Shown: piece by piece, positions 1 to 9,112 of the stretch
Position numbering within the stretch: the stretch's first letter is position 1
Layout: every line of letters begins with the position of its first letter
From: Nocardioides nematodiphilus
GTDB lineage: Bacteria > Actinomycetota > Actinomycetes > Propionibacteriales > Nocardioidaceae
NCBI RefSeq assembly: GCF_020216525.1
Contig: NZ_JAIWOY010000004.1
Coordinates: 62,001 to 126,000 of the forward strand
Reading direction: 5' to 3'
Length of the DNA: 64,000 nt
Notes under the pieces: generated by a model
Told to the model about the DNA's origin: nothing
The model's database searches: none
Seen by the model: the letters and a program-made list of their open reading frames with translations, nothing else
Position numbers and translations under genes: made by a program

Positions 1-14
1 GCTACGCGACGCGG

Positions 15-608
15 ATGCCTGTCGCCGCGCGTCGCGAGCAGCTGCTCGACGCCGCACTCGCCGTGCTCGACCGCGACGGCTACCGCGGCCTCACCGTCGA
101 GGCCATCGCGGCCGAGGCGGACGTGACCCGCCCTGTCTTCTACGCCGCGTACGAGAACATCGATGCGCTCCACAACGCGCTCCTCGACCGGACCCGCAAC
201 GCCGCGCTCGACCAGGCGATGCACGTCCTCACCGTCAGCGGCGACCCGCGCGACGTGGACGCGTGGATCCTCAACGCCTGCGGCGCCCTCATCGACCAGG
301 TCGTCGAGCACCCGCAGGTGTGGAAGCCGGTCCTCGGCGTCACCCACGACGCGCCGCGGGTGGTGCGCGAGCGGATCGCGGCGACCATCGAGCTGATCCA
401 CGGCTACCTCACCACCGGTCTCGCGACCGGGATCGAGCTGCGCGGGGGGCCTGACGTGGACCCGGACGTGCTCGCCCGGCTGACGCTCTCGACGGCCCAG
501 GAGTTCGGCCGGCTGGTGCTCGAGCAGCCGGAGCGCTACCCCAAGGAGCGGCTCATCACGGCGCTGCAGGTCATGCTCGCCTCCGCACTCCCGCATCGGA
601 CCGAATAG
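15..608 (+). CDS. TetR/AcrR family transcriptional regulator
   Basis: One-component repressor. Residues about 5-55 form the TetR DNA-binding helix-turn-helix: a first helix with REQLLDAALAVL, then the core LTVEAIAAEADVTRPVFYAAYEN. The C-terminal two thirds is helical and variable, as expected for the ligand and dimer domain. At 197 aa it is normal for the family. The reading frame stays open to the left edge of the window, so the true start could lie a few codons upstream; the ATG used here begins right at the conserved helix 1. It ends 9 bases before the exonuclease III start. Ligand and targets cannot be read from the sequence. Confidence 0.85.
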   Translation: MPVAARREQLLDAALAVLDRDGYRGLTVEAIAAEADVTRPVFYAAYENIDALHNALLDRTRNAALDQAMHVLTVSGDPRDVDAWILNACGALIDQVVEHPQVWKPVLGVTHDAPRVVRERIAATIELIHGYLTTGLATGIELRGGPDVDPDVLARLTLSTAQEFGRLVLEQPERYPKERLITALQVMLASALPHRTE

Positions 609-611
609 GCT
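606..611 (+). promoter_or_regulatory. -10 element (TAGGCT) for xth, leaderless
   Basis: TAGGCT fits the actinobacterial TANNNT -10 hexamer and ends 6 bases before the GTG start at 618, so transcription would begin at or next to the start codon. It overlaps the stop codon of the TetR gene. No Shine-Dalgarno sequence is present, which agrees with a leaderless message. Confidence 0.45.
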
Positions 612-617
612 CCCCGG

Positions 618-1406
618 GTGCGCATCGCCACCTGGAACGTCAACTCCATCCGCACCCGCATCGACCGGGTCCACGCCCTCCTCGACCGGCACGAGATCGA
701 CGTGCTCGCGGTCCAGGAGACCAAGGCCAAGGTCGAGCAGATCCCCACGATGGAGCTCGAGCTGCGTGGCTACGAGACGGCCGCAGCCGGCTTCTCGCAG
801 TGGAACGGCGTCGCGATCTTCTCGCGGGTCGGTCTCGAGGACGTCCGGGTCGGCTTCGAGGGCATGCCCGGGTACGGCGACCCGATCGCTGCCGAGGCAC
901 GCGCGATCTCCGCCGTCTGCGGCGGCGTGCGGATCGCCTCGCTCTACGTCCCGAACGGGCGCAAGCCCGACGACCCGCACTACGTCTACAAGCTGGACTG
1001 GCTGGCGCGGCTGCGCGAGGCGTCGCAGGCGTGGCTCGACGAGCCGACGGCACTCGTGGGCGACTGGAACGTCTGCCCCTACGACGAGGACTGCTTCGAC
1101 CCGTCGCAGTTCCGCAACTCGACCCACCTGACGCCCGCCGAGCGCGAGGCGTTCTTCGCGATCGAGAAGGACTTCAAGGACGTCGTCCGCCCGTACGCGC
1201 CCGGACCGGACGTCTACACGTACTTCGACTACTACCGCCAGCGCTTCGAGCGCAACCGCGGCCTGCGGATCGACTTCGTGCTCGGGTCCCCCTCGTTCGC
1301 GGAGCGGGTCACCGGCGCGTTCATCGACCTCGACGAGCGCGACCCCGCCCAGGGCACGGGCGCCCCCTCCGACCACGCCCCGGTCATCGTCGATCTCGCC
1401 GACTGA
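618..1406 (+). CDS. xth: exodeoxyribonuclease III (AP endonuclease family)
   Basis: Base-excision repair nuclease: cuts 5' of abasic sites and degrades 3' ends of duplex DNA. The EEP-fold motifs are all visible: WNVNS near the N-terminus, QETK with metal-binding Glu34, LYVPNG, GDWNV with Asp/Asn, and the C-terminal SDHAPV with the catalytic Asp-His. Length (262 aa) matches ExoIII/ExoA. The GTG start gives the canonical MRIATWN beginning and lies 6 bases behind a TAGGCT -10 box, suggesting a leaderless transcript. The next gene, rmuC, also acts in DNA maintenance. Confidence 0.93.
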   Translation: MRIATWNVNSIRTRIDRVHALLDRHEIDVLAVQETKAKVEQIPTMELELRGYETAAAGFSQWNGVAIFSRVGLEDVRVGFEGMPGYGDPIAAEARAISAVCGGVRIASLYVPNGRKPDDPHYVYKLDWLARLREASQAWLDEPTALVGDWNVCPYDEDCFDPSQFRNSTHLTPAEREAFFAIEKDFKDVVRPYAPGPDVYTYFDYYRQRFERNRGLRIDFVLGSPSFAERVTGAFIDLDERDPAQGTGAPSDHAPVIVDLAD

Positions 1407-1442
1407 TCCGAAACTGTCAGGGGTCGCTGTCATGGTGACCGC

Positions 1443-2471
1443 ATGGAGATCTTCGCGCTCTTCGTCGCTCTGGTGGTCGGGCTCGCGCTCGGTGCCCTGA
1501 TCGGCGTCTTCTGGATCCGGTCACGGCCGGCGGCGCTCGAGGGCGCGCTGGATCAGGCCGAGGTGATGCAGAGCCTCGACCGGCTCAGCGACCAGATGCA
1601 TCACCTCGACCGTGAGCGGGCCCAGTGGCAGGGCCGGTTCCACGCTCAGGTCGATCAGCTGCAGAAGGAGACCCGCACGCTGTCGACGGCCCTGCGCCGA
1701 CCCCAGGTCCGTGGCCGGTGGGGCGAGCTGCATCTGCGCCGGGCCGTCGAGCTGGCCGGCCTGGTCGACCGATGCGACTTCACCGAGCAGGTCCGCATCG
1801 AGGACGGCGCGATGCGTCCCGACCTCGTCGTCCACCTCGCCGGCGGGCGCAGGATCGTGGTCGACGCGAAGGTCCCCCTCGACGCGCATCTCGACGCGAC
1901 CAGCACCGAGGACGAGGCGGAGCGGATCCACCACTTCAACCGCCACGCCCACCAGCTGCGCACCCACATCGACCAGCTCGGCTCCAAGGCCTACTGGCGT
2001 TCCCTGCCCGACAGCCCCGAGTTCGTGGTGCTCTTCGTCCCGGCCGAGTCCTTCCTCGCGGCGGCGCTGGAGACGGACGGCGCGCTGATCGAGTACGCCG
2101 CGGCCCGGCAGGTCGTCCTCGCCACCCCGACCACCCTGATCGCGCTGCTGCGCACGGTCGCCCACGGCTGGTCGCAGGAGACCCTCGCCGACGAGGCCCG
2201 CCAGATCCACCAGCTGGGGCGCGACCTGCACCACCGCCTGGCCACCTTCAGCGGCCACCTCGACGCGGTCGGCCGCTCCCTCAACGCGACCGTCACCCGC
2301 TACAACCAGGCGATCGGCTCCCTCGAGGGCCGGGTGATGGTCTCGGCCCGGCGCTTCGGCGAGCTGGGCGTCACCGAGGAGCCGCTGCCGTCACCGCGCC
2401 CCGTCGAGCTCCACGCGGTGCGGCGCGCCGCCGCCGACGACGCGGACACCGACCCTAACGTGGCCATGTAG
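1443..2471 (+). CDS. rmuC: DNA recombination protein RmuC homolog
   Basis: RmuC-family protein, thought to limit inversions or rearrangements at repeats; its biochemical role is not settled. Residues 1-28 form one hydrophobic membrane anchor ending in RSRP, followed by a predicted coiled region (about 35-85). The RmuC core follows, with RGRWGELHLRRAVELAGL and the nuclease-like signature RPDLVVHL...IVVDAKVPLDAH. At 342 aa it is a short family member. It lies 36 bases after xth in the same direction. Confidence 0.85.
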   Translation: MEIFALFVALVVGLALGALIGVFWIRSRPAALEGALDQAEVMQSLDRLSDQMHHLDRERAQWQGRFHAQVDQLQKETRTLSTALRRPQVRGRWGELHLRRAVELAGLVDRCDFTEQVRIEDGAMRPDLVVHLAGGRRIVVDAKVPLDAHLDATSTEDEAERIHHFNRHAHQLRTHIDQLGSKAYWRSLPDSPEFVVLFVPAESFLAAALETDGALIEYAAARQVVLATPTTLIALLRTVAHGWSQETLADEARQIHQLGRDLHHRLATFSGHLDAVGRSLNATVTRYNQAIGSLEGRVMVSARRFGELGVTEEPLPSPRPVELHAVRRAAADDADTDPNVAM

Positions 2472-2554
2472 GCGCCGTGAGTGAGGCCGCCGAGCTTGCT
2501 CGTGTGGGCCGAGCGAACAAGCCGGGGAGCGAGCGGTAGCAAGGGAGTGAGGCG

Positions 2555-3031
2555 ATGAACCACACGATCTGGGACGAAGGGACGGAGCCCGGCGCACGCG
2601 TCGTGGCTCTCGCCGTCGCGCTCGCACTGAGCGTCGCCGTCGTCGAGAGCGGCATCGGCAGCCACCTCGGCCTGCTCTTCGACCTGTGCTTCGTCATGAT
2701 CTGCACGGGCGTCGCGCTGCTGGTCCACCCGCGCGACTTCTTCGCGGTCGGCGTCCTGCCGCCGCTGCTGATGCTCGGCGTGCTCGTCCTCTTCGCGATC
2801 GGCAACCGCGACGGTCTCGGCGGCGAGGCCGGTGACGGGTTCCTGCAGTCGGTCATCTCGGCGCTGGGTCGCCACGCCGTCGCCCTGGGGCTCGGCTACG
2901 CGGCCGCGCTGGCCTGCCTGGCGATCCGGCGCAACCGGATCCTCCACACCGAGCAGCTCACCCCAGGAAGCGCGACGCGTCCCCCGCGCCCTCGCGCAAC
3001 ACCTCGGGAGCCGTATCCGACCAGTCGATGA
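2555..3031 (+). CDS. DUF6542-type small membrane protein
   Basis: Predicted integral membrane protein of 158 aa with about four hydrophobic segments (roughly residues 20-37, 43-60, 67-83 and 107-125) and a Pro/Arg-rich cytoplasmic tail. It resembles the actinobacterial DUF6542 family; function unknown. A GGGAG Shine-Dalgarno sequence lies about 7 bases before the ATG. The last 74 bases overlap antisense to the 3' end of the Sua5/YrdC gene, so the basic tail is encoded opposite another conserved coding region and the real end deserves caution. Confidence 0.7.
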   Translation: MNHTIWDEGTEPGARVVALAVALALSVAVVESGIGSHLGLLFDLCFVMICTGVALLVHPRDFFAVGVLPPLLMLGVLVLFAIGNRDGLGGEAGDGFLQSVISALGRHAVALGLGYAAALACLAIRRNRILHTEQLTPGSATRPPRPRATPREPYPTSR

Positions 3032-3581
3032 CCGTGGTCGGCTCGGCCGGTGTGTCACCGGCCTCCACCACGATGTCGACGACGTGATCGAGCTCCTCCT
3101 TGACGTCCCAGCCGCTGGTGCGCGGCTCGGTCTCGCCGGGCAGGATCAGCGTCGAGGTGAGGATCGGCTCGCCGAGCTCCTCCAGGATCGCCTGCACCAC
3201 CACGTGGTCGGGGATGCGCACGCCGACGGTCTTCTTCTTCGGATGCAGCAGCCGCCGGGGGACCTCCGGGGTCGCCGGCAGGATGAAGGTGAACGGACCG
3301 GGTGTCGCCGAGCGGATCGCACGGAAGGCGCTGTTGTCGACGTGCACCATCGTGCCCAGCTGGGAGAAGTCCTTGCACACCAGCGTGAAGTGGTGCCGGT
3401 CGTCGAGGTCGCGGATCGTCAGGATCCGCTCCTTGATGTCCTTGCTGCCGATCCGTCCGCCGAGCGCGTAGCCCGAGTCGGTCGGATAGGCGATCAGCTG
3501 GTCGTCGCGCAGCGCCTCGACGATCTGCGCGATCAGGCGCGGCTGCGGGTTGTCCGGGTGGACGTCGAGATAGCGGGCCAT
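2958..3581 (-). CDS. Sua5/YciO/YrdC family L-threonylcarbamoyladenylate synthase-like protein
   Basis: Family makes threonylcarbamoyl-AMP for tRNA t6A37 synthesis, or is the YciO paralog of unknown function. The 207-aa protein has the YrdC RNA-binding fold: DQLIAYPTDSGYALGG, ILTIRDLDDRHHFTLVCKDF, GPFTFILPAT and VGVRIPDH. The conserved KxR of true TsaC/YrdC reads IRDLDD here, a YciO-like feature, so YciO is equally possible. The ATG start overlaps the ispH stop codon by one base (TGATG), pointing to translational coupling. Confidence 0.85.
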   Translation of the reverse strand: MARYLDVHPDNPQPRLIAQIVEALRDDQLIAYPTDSGYALGGRIGSKDIKERILTIRDLDDRHHFTLVCKDFSQLGTMVHVDNSAFRAIRSATPGPFTFILPATPEVPRRLLHPKKKTVGVRIPDHVVVQAILEELGEPILTSTLILPGETEPRTSGWDVKEELDHVVDIVVEAGDTPAEPTTVIDWSDTAPEVLREGAGDASRFLG

Positions 3582-4573
3582 CAGCGACCGGCCTCCTTCA
3601 GGGCCTTGCGCAGCTCCACCGGGAGCGCGAACACGAGGGACTCCTCGGCCGAGGTGACCGTGCGGGCATCGGGGTAGCCGCGCTCGGCGAGCCAGCCGAG
3701 GACCGCCTCGACGAGCTCCTCCGGCACGCTCGCGCCGCTCGTGACCGAGACCGTGGCCACGCCCTCCAGCCACGACTCCTCGATCTCCGAGGCATCGTCG
3801 ACCCGGTACGCGGCACCGGCGCCGGCCTCGAGCGCCACGTCGACCAGGCGCATCGTGTTCGAGGAGTTGCGCGAGCCGACCACGATCACGAGGTCGGACG
3901 GCGCCGAGATCTCCTTGATGGCGAGCTGGCGGTTCTGGGTCGCGTAGCAGATGTCGTCGCTCGGCGGGTCGAGCAGCTCGGGGAAGCGCGCCTTGAGCGC
4001 GTTGACGGTCTCCATGGTCTCGTCGACCGACAGCGTCGTCTGGGAGAGCCAGACCAGCTTCTTCGGGTCCCGTACGACGACCTTGTCGACGTCGGAGGGA
4101 TGCTCGACGAGCTGGATGTGCTCGGGGGCCTCGCCCATCGTGCCCTCGACCTCCTCGTGACCGGCGTGGCCGATGAGCAGGATGTCGAAGTCCTGGTCGG
4201 CGAAGCGCTTGGCCTCGAGGTGGACCTTGGTGACCAGCGGACAGGTCGCGTCGATCGTCTTGAGGCCACGGACCTGCGCGTCGGCGTGCACCGCGGGCGA
4301 GACGCCGTGCGCGGAGAAGATGACGGTCGCGCCGGCGGGGACCTCGTCGAGCTCCTCGACGAAGATCGCGCCGCGCGAGCGCAGGTCGCCCACGACGTGC
4401 TTGTTGTGCACGATCTCCTTGCGGACGTAGATCGGGGCGCCGTACAGCTCCAGCGCCTGCTCGACCGTGACGACCGCGCGGTCGACCCCGGCGCAGTAGC
4501 CGCGCGGCGAGGCGAGCAGGACCGCCTTCTCCTGATCGGAGATGACGCGCGGGGTGCCGAGGTCGATGCTCAT
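3581..4573 (-). CDS. ispH: 4-hydroxy-3-methylbut-2-enyl diphosphate reductase (IspH/LytB)
   Basis: Last step of the MEP isoprenoid pathway: reduces HMBPP to IPP and DMAPP using a [4Fe-4S] cluster. The three cluster cysteines are present in [23 protein letters not shown] and [11 protein letters not shown]; the substrate motif SAHGVSP and GSRNSSNT are also seen. Length is 330 aa, full size. The ATG at 4573 gives MSIDLGT and lies 7 bases behind a TAGACT -10 box on the minus strand. It is divergent from xseA with only 58 bases between the two starts. In many bacteria ispH and xse genes are neighbours. Confidence 0.95.
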   Translation of the reverse strand: MSIDLGTPRVISDQEKAVLLASPRGYCAGVDRAVVTVEQALELYGAPIYVRKEIVHNKHVVGDLRSRGAIFVEELDEVPAGATVIFSAHGVSPAVHADAQVRGLKTIDATCPLVTKVHLEAKRFADQDFDILLIGHAGHEEVEGTMGEAPEHIQLVEHPSDVDKVVVRDPKKLVWLSQTTLSVDETMETVNALKARFPELLDPPSDDICYATQNRQLAIKEISAPSDLVIVVGSRNSSNTMRLVDVALEAGAGAAYRVDDASEIEESWLEGVATVSVTSGASVPEELVEAVLGWLAERGYPDARTVTSAEESLVFALPVELRKALKEAGR

Positions 4574-4580
4574 GGCTCCG

Positions 4581-4586
4581 AGTCTA
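4581..4586 (-). promoter_or_regulatory. -10 element (TAGACT) for ispH, leaderless
   Basis: On the minus strand TAGACT ends 7 bases upstream of the ispH ATG (4573), the spacing expected when transcription starts at the A of the ATG. No ribosome binding site is visible. Confidence 0.5.
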
Positions 4587-4618
4587 CGGGCGCGCCGCAG
4601 TCTGTCGGACCTCGCCAG

Positions 4619-4624
4619 TAGGGT
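4619..4624 (+). promoter_or_regulatory. -10 element (TAGGGT) for xseA, leaderless
   Basis: TAGGGT ends 7 bases before the xseA ATG at 4632. Together with the opposing ispH box it packs two divergent leaderless promoters into 58 bases. Confidence 0.5.
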
Positions 4625-4631
4625 CACCCGC

Positions 4632-5876
4632 ATGGCCCTGGAGACCTCGCTGGAGTCACCGGCACCGGTGCGGCAGATCGCGAATGCGATCTCCGGCTGG
4701 ATCGACCGCCTCGGCGCGGTCTGGGTCGAGGGCCAGATCGCCCAGGTCAACCGCCGCCCGGGCATGCAGACCGTCTTCCTCACCCTGCGCGACACGGTCG
4801 CCGACATCTCCATCCCGGCGACGTGCAGCCGCACCCTGTTCGACGGCCTCAACCCGCAGCTGGTCGAGGGCGCGAGCGTCGTGGTGCACGGCAAGCCCTC
4901 CTACTACGCCAACCGCGGCTCGCTCTCGCTGGCGATCCGCGAGATCCGGATGGTCGGGCTCGGCGAGCTGCTCGCGCGCCTCGAGCGCCGCCGTCAGCTG
5001 CTCGCGGCCGAGGGGCTCTTCTCCCCCGACCTGAAGCGCCGCCTCCCGTTCCTGCCCGGCACCGTCGGGCTGGTCACCGCGCCCAACTCCGCTGCCGAGC
5101 GCGACGTCCTCGAGAACGCGCGCCGCCGCTGGCCGGCGGTCACCTTCGAGGTCGCGTACGCCGCGATGCAGGGCCCGCGCTCCGCCGAGGAGGTGATCGG
5201 CGCCCTCCAGCGGCTCGACCGCAACCCGGAGGTCGACGTCATCGTGATCGCTCGCGGCGGCGGCTCGGTGGAGGACCTGCTCCCCTTCTCCGACGAGGCG
5301 CTCATCCGCGCCGTGCACGCCGCCAGCACCCCGGTCGTCTCGGCGATCGGCCACGAGCCCGACTCCCCGCTCCTCGACCTGGTGGCCGACGTACGGGCCT
5401 CCACGCCGACCGACGCGGCGAAGATGGTCGTGCCTGACGTGGCCGAGGAGCTGCGCCTGGTCGACACCGCTCGGCAGCGATTGCGGCGCACGCTCGCCGG
5501 CTGGATCCAGCGCGAGCAGAACCTGCTCGACTCGCTGCGCTCGCGCCCCGCCCTGGCGGACCCGTCCAGCCTGGTCAGCGGACGCCTCGACGAGGTCGCC
5601 CAGCTCCGCGAGCGCGGCCGGCGGAGCCTGGGTCACCGGCTCGACCGCGCCTTCGACGACATCGGCCACCAGCGCGCCCGCGCCCGGGCGCTCAGCCCGC
5701 TGGAGACCCTGCGCCGCGGCTACGCCGTGGTCCAGAGCGCGGAGGGGCACGTCCTGACCAGCGTCACCGGCAGCGCCGCCGGCGACAAGCTCAGCATCCG
5801 GCTGGCCGACGGCCGCCTGCACGCCACCACCGACGAGATCGAGGAGATGCCAGGCGATGGCAACGAAGAAGACTGA
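4632..5876 (+). CDS. xseA: exodeoxyribonuclease VII large subunit
   Basis: Catalytic subunit of exonuclease VII, which degrades single-stranded DNA from either end. Residues about 10-110 form the OB-fold ([15 protein letters not shown]...VFLTLRD). The central exonuclease domain carries [30 protein letters not shown] and [28 protein letters not shown], followed by a long coiled segment and a C-terminal domain with [11 protein letters not shown]. The 414-aa length is normal. The ATG fits the leaderless -10 box; upstream in-frame codons are not conserved. It overlaps xseB by 20 bases. Confidence 0.95.
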   Translation: MALETSLESPAPVRQIANAISGWIDRLGAVWVEGQIAQVNRRPGMQTVFLTLRDTVADISIPATCSRTLFDGLNPQLVEGASVVVHGKPSYYANRGSLSLAIREIRMVGLGELLARLERRRQLLAAEGLFSPDLKRRLPFLPGTVGLVTAPNSAAERDVLENARRRWPAVTFEVAYAAMQGPRSAEEVIGALQRLDRNPEVDVIVIARGGGSVEDLLPFSDEALIRAVHAASTPVVSAIGHEPDSPLLDLVADVRASTPTDAAKMVVPDVAEELRLVDTARQRLRRTLAGWIQREQNLLDSLRSRPALADPSSLVSGRLDEVAQLRERGRRSLGHRLDRAFDDIGHQRARARALSPLETLRRGYAVVQSAEGHVLTSVTGSAAGDKLSIRLADGRLHATTDEIEEMPGDGNEED

Positions 5877-6081
5877 CACGCCCGCCGCCGAGCAGCCGGA
5901 GCTGTCCTACGAGGCAGCCCGTGAGGAGCTGATCGAGGTGGTCCGCCGCCTCGAGACCGGCGGCACGACGCTCGAGGAGTCGCTGGCGCTGTGGGAGCGC
6001 GGCGAGCGGCTGGCGACCATCTGCCAGGAGTGGCTCGAGGGTGCCCGCGCGCGGCTGGCCGCCGCCGTCGATCAGGACTGA
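5857..6081 (+). CDS. xseB: exodeoxyribonuclease VII small subunit
   Basis: 74-aa helical-hairpin partner of XseA. Family pattern is visible: [42 protein letters not shown] region, with the typical one-and-a-half helix layout. Its start lies inside the 3' end of xseA, so the two are translationally coupled. The last 10 bases overlap the convergent DUF4245 gene. Confidence 0.93.
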   Translation: MATKKTDTPAAEQPELSYEAAREELIEVVRRLETGGTTLEESLALWERGERLATICQEWLEGARARLAAAVDQD

Positions 6082-6656
6082 GCGAGCTTCTTCGACGTCA
6101 GCGACCGCATGAAGGTCGTGAAGTCGGCCTTGTCGGCGGAGCCGTAGACCAGCAGCACGTCATCGCCGACCGTGAGGGCGTAGCCGGTGTCGCCGCCGCG
6201 GTCGGTGTAGGTCGCCCACGAGTCCCCGAACTCGGTGTCGACCGTCGTCGCGGCGCCCTTCTCGGCGTCCTTGTCGACGTACGTCGTGATCAGCGAGCTC
6301 AACGAGGACGCCTCGAGCCGTAGCCCGACGAAGGTGTCGTGATCGGTGACCACGCCGAGGCCCCAGGCCGGCGAGGTGCCCAGACCGCTCTGCGGCGTGT
6401 AGTCGGCGCTGGTCACGGTCCAGCCCGAGGGCACGGCGGTCGGGTAGATGACCGGCAGCGGTGCGCCCGCCTTCTGCAGCTCGGCGACCGTCTTGCGGTA
6501 GTCGACGGCGACAGCACCGCCCTCGGGGTGCTTGTGGAAGCCGTTGTTCAGCGCCCAGAACCCGACCACCGCGACGACGAGCACGATCATCGAGGCGATC
6601 AGCCCCGCGAAGGTCCGGGGATAGCGACGGGCGCCCTGCTCACTCACGCCGGCCAT
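6072..6656 (-). CDS. DUF4245 domain membrane-anchored protein
   Basis: 194-aa protein with a short basic N-terminus (RRYPRTF), one transmembrane helix at about residues 16-36 and an extracytoplasmic domain of the DUF4245 type. That domain contains a VIYPTAVPSGWTVTSADYTP segment and a C-terminal GYALTVGDDVLLVYGSA part. Family function is unknown; it is widespread in actinobacteria and often sits near xseAB, ispH or glpX, as here. The ATG at 6656 is chosen because it directly precedes the positively charged anchor. Confidence 0.8.
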   Translation of the reverse strand: MAGVSEQGARRYPRTFAGLIASMIVLVVAVVGFWALNNGFHKHPEGGAVAVDYRKTVAELQKAGAPLPVIYPTAVPSGWTVTSADYTPQSGLGTSPAWGLGVVTDHDTFVGLRLEASSLSSLITTYVDKDAEKGAATTVDTEFGDSWATYTDRGGDTGYALTVGDDVLLVYGSADKADFTTFMRSLTSKKLAQS

Positions 6657-6710
6657 CGTCTCAGGTGCGCCCAGGCCGCGCCGAAACGGCGGCCTCCGAC
6701 GGCAGTGCCC

Positions 6711-6716
6711 TAATCT
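6711..6716 (+). promoter_or_regulatory. -10 element (TAATCT) for the anion permease, leaderless
   Basis: TAATCT ends 6 bases before the GTG at 6723. The short space to the divergent DUF4245 start (6656) limits where other promoter parts can be. Confidence 0.45.
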
Positions 6717-6722
6717 TGCGCG

Positions 6723-7976
6723 GTGATCGGGGTCGTCTGTCTGCTGGTGCTGCTGGTGACGGCGCACCGCCATCCGCGGCCCGTGACCGAGGCAGTCGTC
6801 GCCGTCGTCGTCGCGGCGACCATGCTCGGCGCCCAGGCGTTCGGGGACGGTGTCCCCCTGCGCGATGCCGCCGATGCGGTCGAGGACCTGCTCCCGGTGG
6901 TGGGCTTCCTGGTCGCGATCCTTGTCGTCTCCGAGGTCTGCGCACGCGCCGGGCTCTTCGAGGCCGCCGCCGACCTCGTCCGCGATCACTCCCGGCACGA
7001 CCCGCACCGGCTCTTCCTCGGCGTCTTCGTCCTGGCCGCCCTGGTCACCACGGTGCTGAGCCTCGACGCGACCGTCGTGCTCCTCACCCCGGTCGTGGTC
7101 CGTGCGGCCCAGGGGTTCGGCGCGTCCGGCTCCCCCGGCGCGTACGCCTGTCTTCGGCTGGCGAACTCCGGCTCGCTGCTGCTCCCGGTCGCCAACCTCA
7201 CCAACCTGCTGGCGATGCCCTACCTGCATCTGACGTTCGGCGGGTTCGCGCTGCGGATGGCGTTGCCGCTGCTCGTCGTGCTGGTGGTCGAGTACGTGGG
7301 GCTGCGGATCATCTTCCGCCGCGACCTGGTTCCTGACGTCGGCGCGGCCCCCGTGCCGGCGCACGCCGCGGGACAGGCGCCGCCCCGCGGCGAGTGGCAG
7401 GTCCCGGCGGTCGTGGTCCTGGTGATGCTGGTGGCGTTCGGCGTGCTGAGCCCGCTCGGCGTGGAGCCGTGGGTTCCGGCCGCCGGGGCTGCTGTGCTTC
7501 TGCTCGTGTGGGCGGCGCCGCGCGGCGTGGTCGGCCCGACCGATGCGCTACGGGCGGCACATCCCTCGTTCGCGCTGTGGGTGCTGGCGCTCGGCGTGAC
7601 CGTGGCGGGGTTGGCCGACGACTTCCTCGGTGACCTGGTGGCGCGCCTCCTCCCGGGCGGCACCGGCTTCGGGAGTCTCCTGCTCATCGCGGTGATCGCG
7701 ACCGTGGCGGCCGCGTTGCTGGCCAACCTCTCCGCAACCCTGCTGATCGTCCCCGCGCTGGTGCCGCTGGGTGACACCGCGATCCTCGCCGCGCTGCTCG
7801 GTCTGACCATCGGCGCCGGCCTGACCTGGACCGGGAGCCTCGCCAACCTGCTCTGGCGCCGGACGCTCGCGCGGGCCGAGATCGTGCCCCGCAACGGCCG
7901 CTTCCACCTCGTGTCCCTCACCCTCACCCCGGCAGCCCTCCTCGCAGCGACCGCCGCGCTCGCTCTGACGAGCTGA
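6723..7976 (+). CDS. SLC13/ArsB-like anion permease
   Basis: Polytopic inner-membrane transporter of the ion-transporter superfamily that includes arsenite (ArsB) and citrate/sulfate (SLC13/CitMHS) carriers. About 10-11 hydrophobic helices fill the 417 aa. Two inverted halves are visible, with family-like loops VLSLDATVVLLTPVV and NSGSLLLPVANLTNLLAMP in the first half and ANLSATLLIVPAL and TWTGSLANLLWRR in the second. No ars regulator or reductase is nearby, so arsenite export is not supported by context; the substrate remains open. Confidence 0.8.
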   Translation: MIGVVCLLVLLVTAHRHPRPVTEAVVAVVVAATMLGAQAFGDGVPLRDAADAVEDLLPVVGFLVAILVVSEVCARAGLFEAAADLVRDHSRHDPHRLFLGVFVLAALVTTVLSLDATVVLLTPVVVRAAQGFGASGSPGAYACLRLANSGSLLLPVANLTNLLAMPYLHLTFGGFALRMALPLLVVLVVEYVGLRIIFRRDLVPDVGAAPVPAHAAGQAPPRGEWQVPAVVVLVMLVAFGVLSPLGVEPWVPAAGAAVLLLVWAAPRGVVGPTDALRAAHPSFALWVLALGVTVAGLADDFLGDLVARLLPGGTGFGSLLLIAVIATVAAALLANLSATLLIVPALVPLGDTAILAALLGLTIGAGLTWTGSLANLLWRRTLARAEIVPRNGRFHLVSLTLTPAALLAATAALALTS

Positions 7977-8057
7977 TCAGGTGACGACCTCGTAAATTGC
8001 GCGAAATGTCTCCTCCTCTGGATCGTTCAAGCGGAGAATGACCCCTTCACCTGCGGT

Positions 8058-8063
8058 TACAGT
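8058..8063 (+). promoter_or_regulatory. -10 element (TACAGT) for glpX, leaderless
   Basis: TACAGT ends 7 bases before the glpX ATG at 8071. No Shine-Dalgarno sequence is present before this start, so a leaderless message is likely. Confidence 0.45.
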
Positions 8064-8070
8064 CGGCCCC

Positions 8071-9108
8071 ATGACCGACTCCCAGCGCCCTGAATCCCTG
8101 GATGCCGCGCCGCAGGCTCCGGATCGCAACCTCGCTCTCGAGCTGGTGCGCGTCACCGAGGCAGCCGCGATGGCCGCCGCGCGCTGGGTCGGTCGCGGCG
8201 ACAAGAACGGCGCCGACGCGGTCGCGGTCAACGCGATGCGGGTGCTCATCTCCACCGTCTCGATGGACGGCACCGTGGTGATCGGCGAGGGCGAGAAGGA
8301 CAACGCCCCGATGCTCTACAACGGCGAGCGCGTCGGTGACGGCACCGGCCCCGAGGTCGACGTCGCCGTCGATCCGATCGACGGCACCACCCTCACCGCC
8401 AAGGGCATGGGCAACGCGGTCTCGGTGATGGCGGTCGCCCCGCGCGGCACCATGTACGACCCGTCGGCCGTCTTCTACATGGAGAAGCTGATCACCGGCC
8501 CCGAGGCCGCCGACGTCGTCGATATCCGGCTCCCGGCCGCCGAGAACATCCACCGCGTCGCCAAGACCAAGGGCTCCAAGCCCTCCGACGTGACCGTGAT
8601 CGTCCTGGACCGCCCCCGCCATGCGTCGCTGGTCGAGGAGATCCGCAAGACCGGTGCCCGGATCAAGTTCATCACCGACGGCGACGTCGCGGGCGCCATC
8701 TCGGCGGCTCGCACCCACGACTCGGGCGCCGACCTGCTGCTCGGCATCGGCGGCACCCCGGAGGGCATCGTCGCGGCCTGCGCGATGAAGGCGATGGGCG
8801 GCACCATCCAGGGACGGTTGTGGCCCAAGGACGACGACGAGCGCCAGAAGGCCCTCGACGCCGGCCACAACCTCGACCCTGACTTCGTGCTGCACACCAA
8901 CGACCTGGTGACCGCTGACGACTGCTTCTTCGTCGCCACCGGCATCACCGACGGCGACCTGATGCACGGTGTCCGCTATCTGTCGCGCGGCAGCGTCATC
9001 ACCGACTCGCTGGTGATGCGCTCACGCTCGGGCACGATCCGCAAGATCACCTCCGAGCACCAGCTCTCCAAGCTGCAGGCCTACTCCGCGATCAACTTCG
9101 ACGACTGA
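8071..9108 (+). CDS. glpX: class II fructose-1,6-bisphosphatase
   Basis: Gluconeogenic phosphatase converting fructose 1,6-bisphosphate to fructose 6-phosphate. Lithium-sensitive phosphatase motifs are clear: [18 protein letters not shown] and [10 protein letters not shown] (metal-binding Asp/Glu), then DGDVAGAI and GIGGTPEGI. In actinobacteria GlpX is normally the only FBPase. The 345-aa length is typical. The start at 8071 (MTDSQRPE) is preferred over an in-frame ATG 33 bases upstream because of the -10 box placement. The following hydrolase gene starts 4 bases after the stop. Confidence 0.95.
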   Translation: MTDSQRPESLDAAPQAPDRNLALELVRVTEAAAMAAARWVGRGDKNGADAVAVNAMRVLISTVSMDGTVVIGEGEKDNAPMLYNGERVGDGTGPEVDVAVDPIDGTTLTAKGMGNAVSVMAVAPRGTMYDPSAVFYMEKLITGPEAADVVDIRLPAAENIHRVAKTKGSKPSDVTVIVLDRPRHASLVEEIRKTGARIKFITDGDVAGAISAARTHDSGADLLLGIGGTPEGIVAACAMKAMGGTIQGRLWPKDDDERQKALDAGHNLDPDFVLHTNDLVTADDCFFVATGITDGDLMHGVRYLSRGSVITDSLVMRSRSGTIRKITSEHQLSKLQAYSAINFDD

Positions 9109-9112
9109 TCCC

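Noticed and set aside
6723-7976. Arsenite efflux pump ArsB
   Set aside because: Only superfamily resemblance; no arsR, arsC or acr3 neighbours and no arsenic-specific residues, so a general anion permease call is safer.
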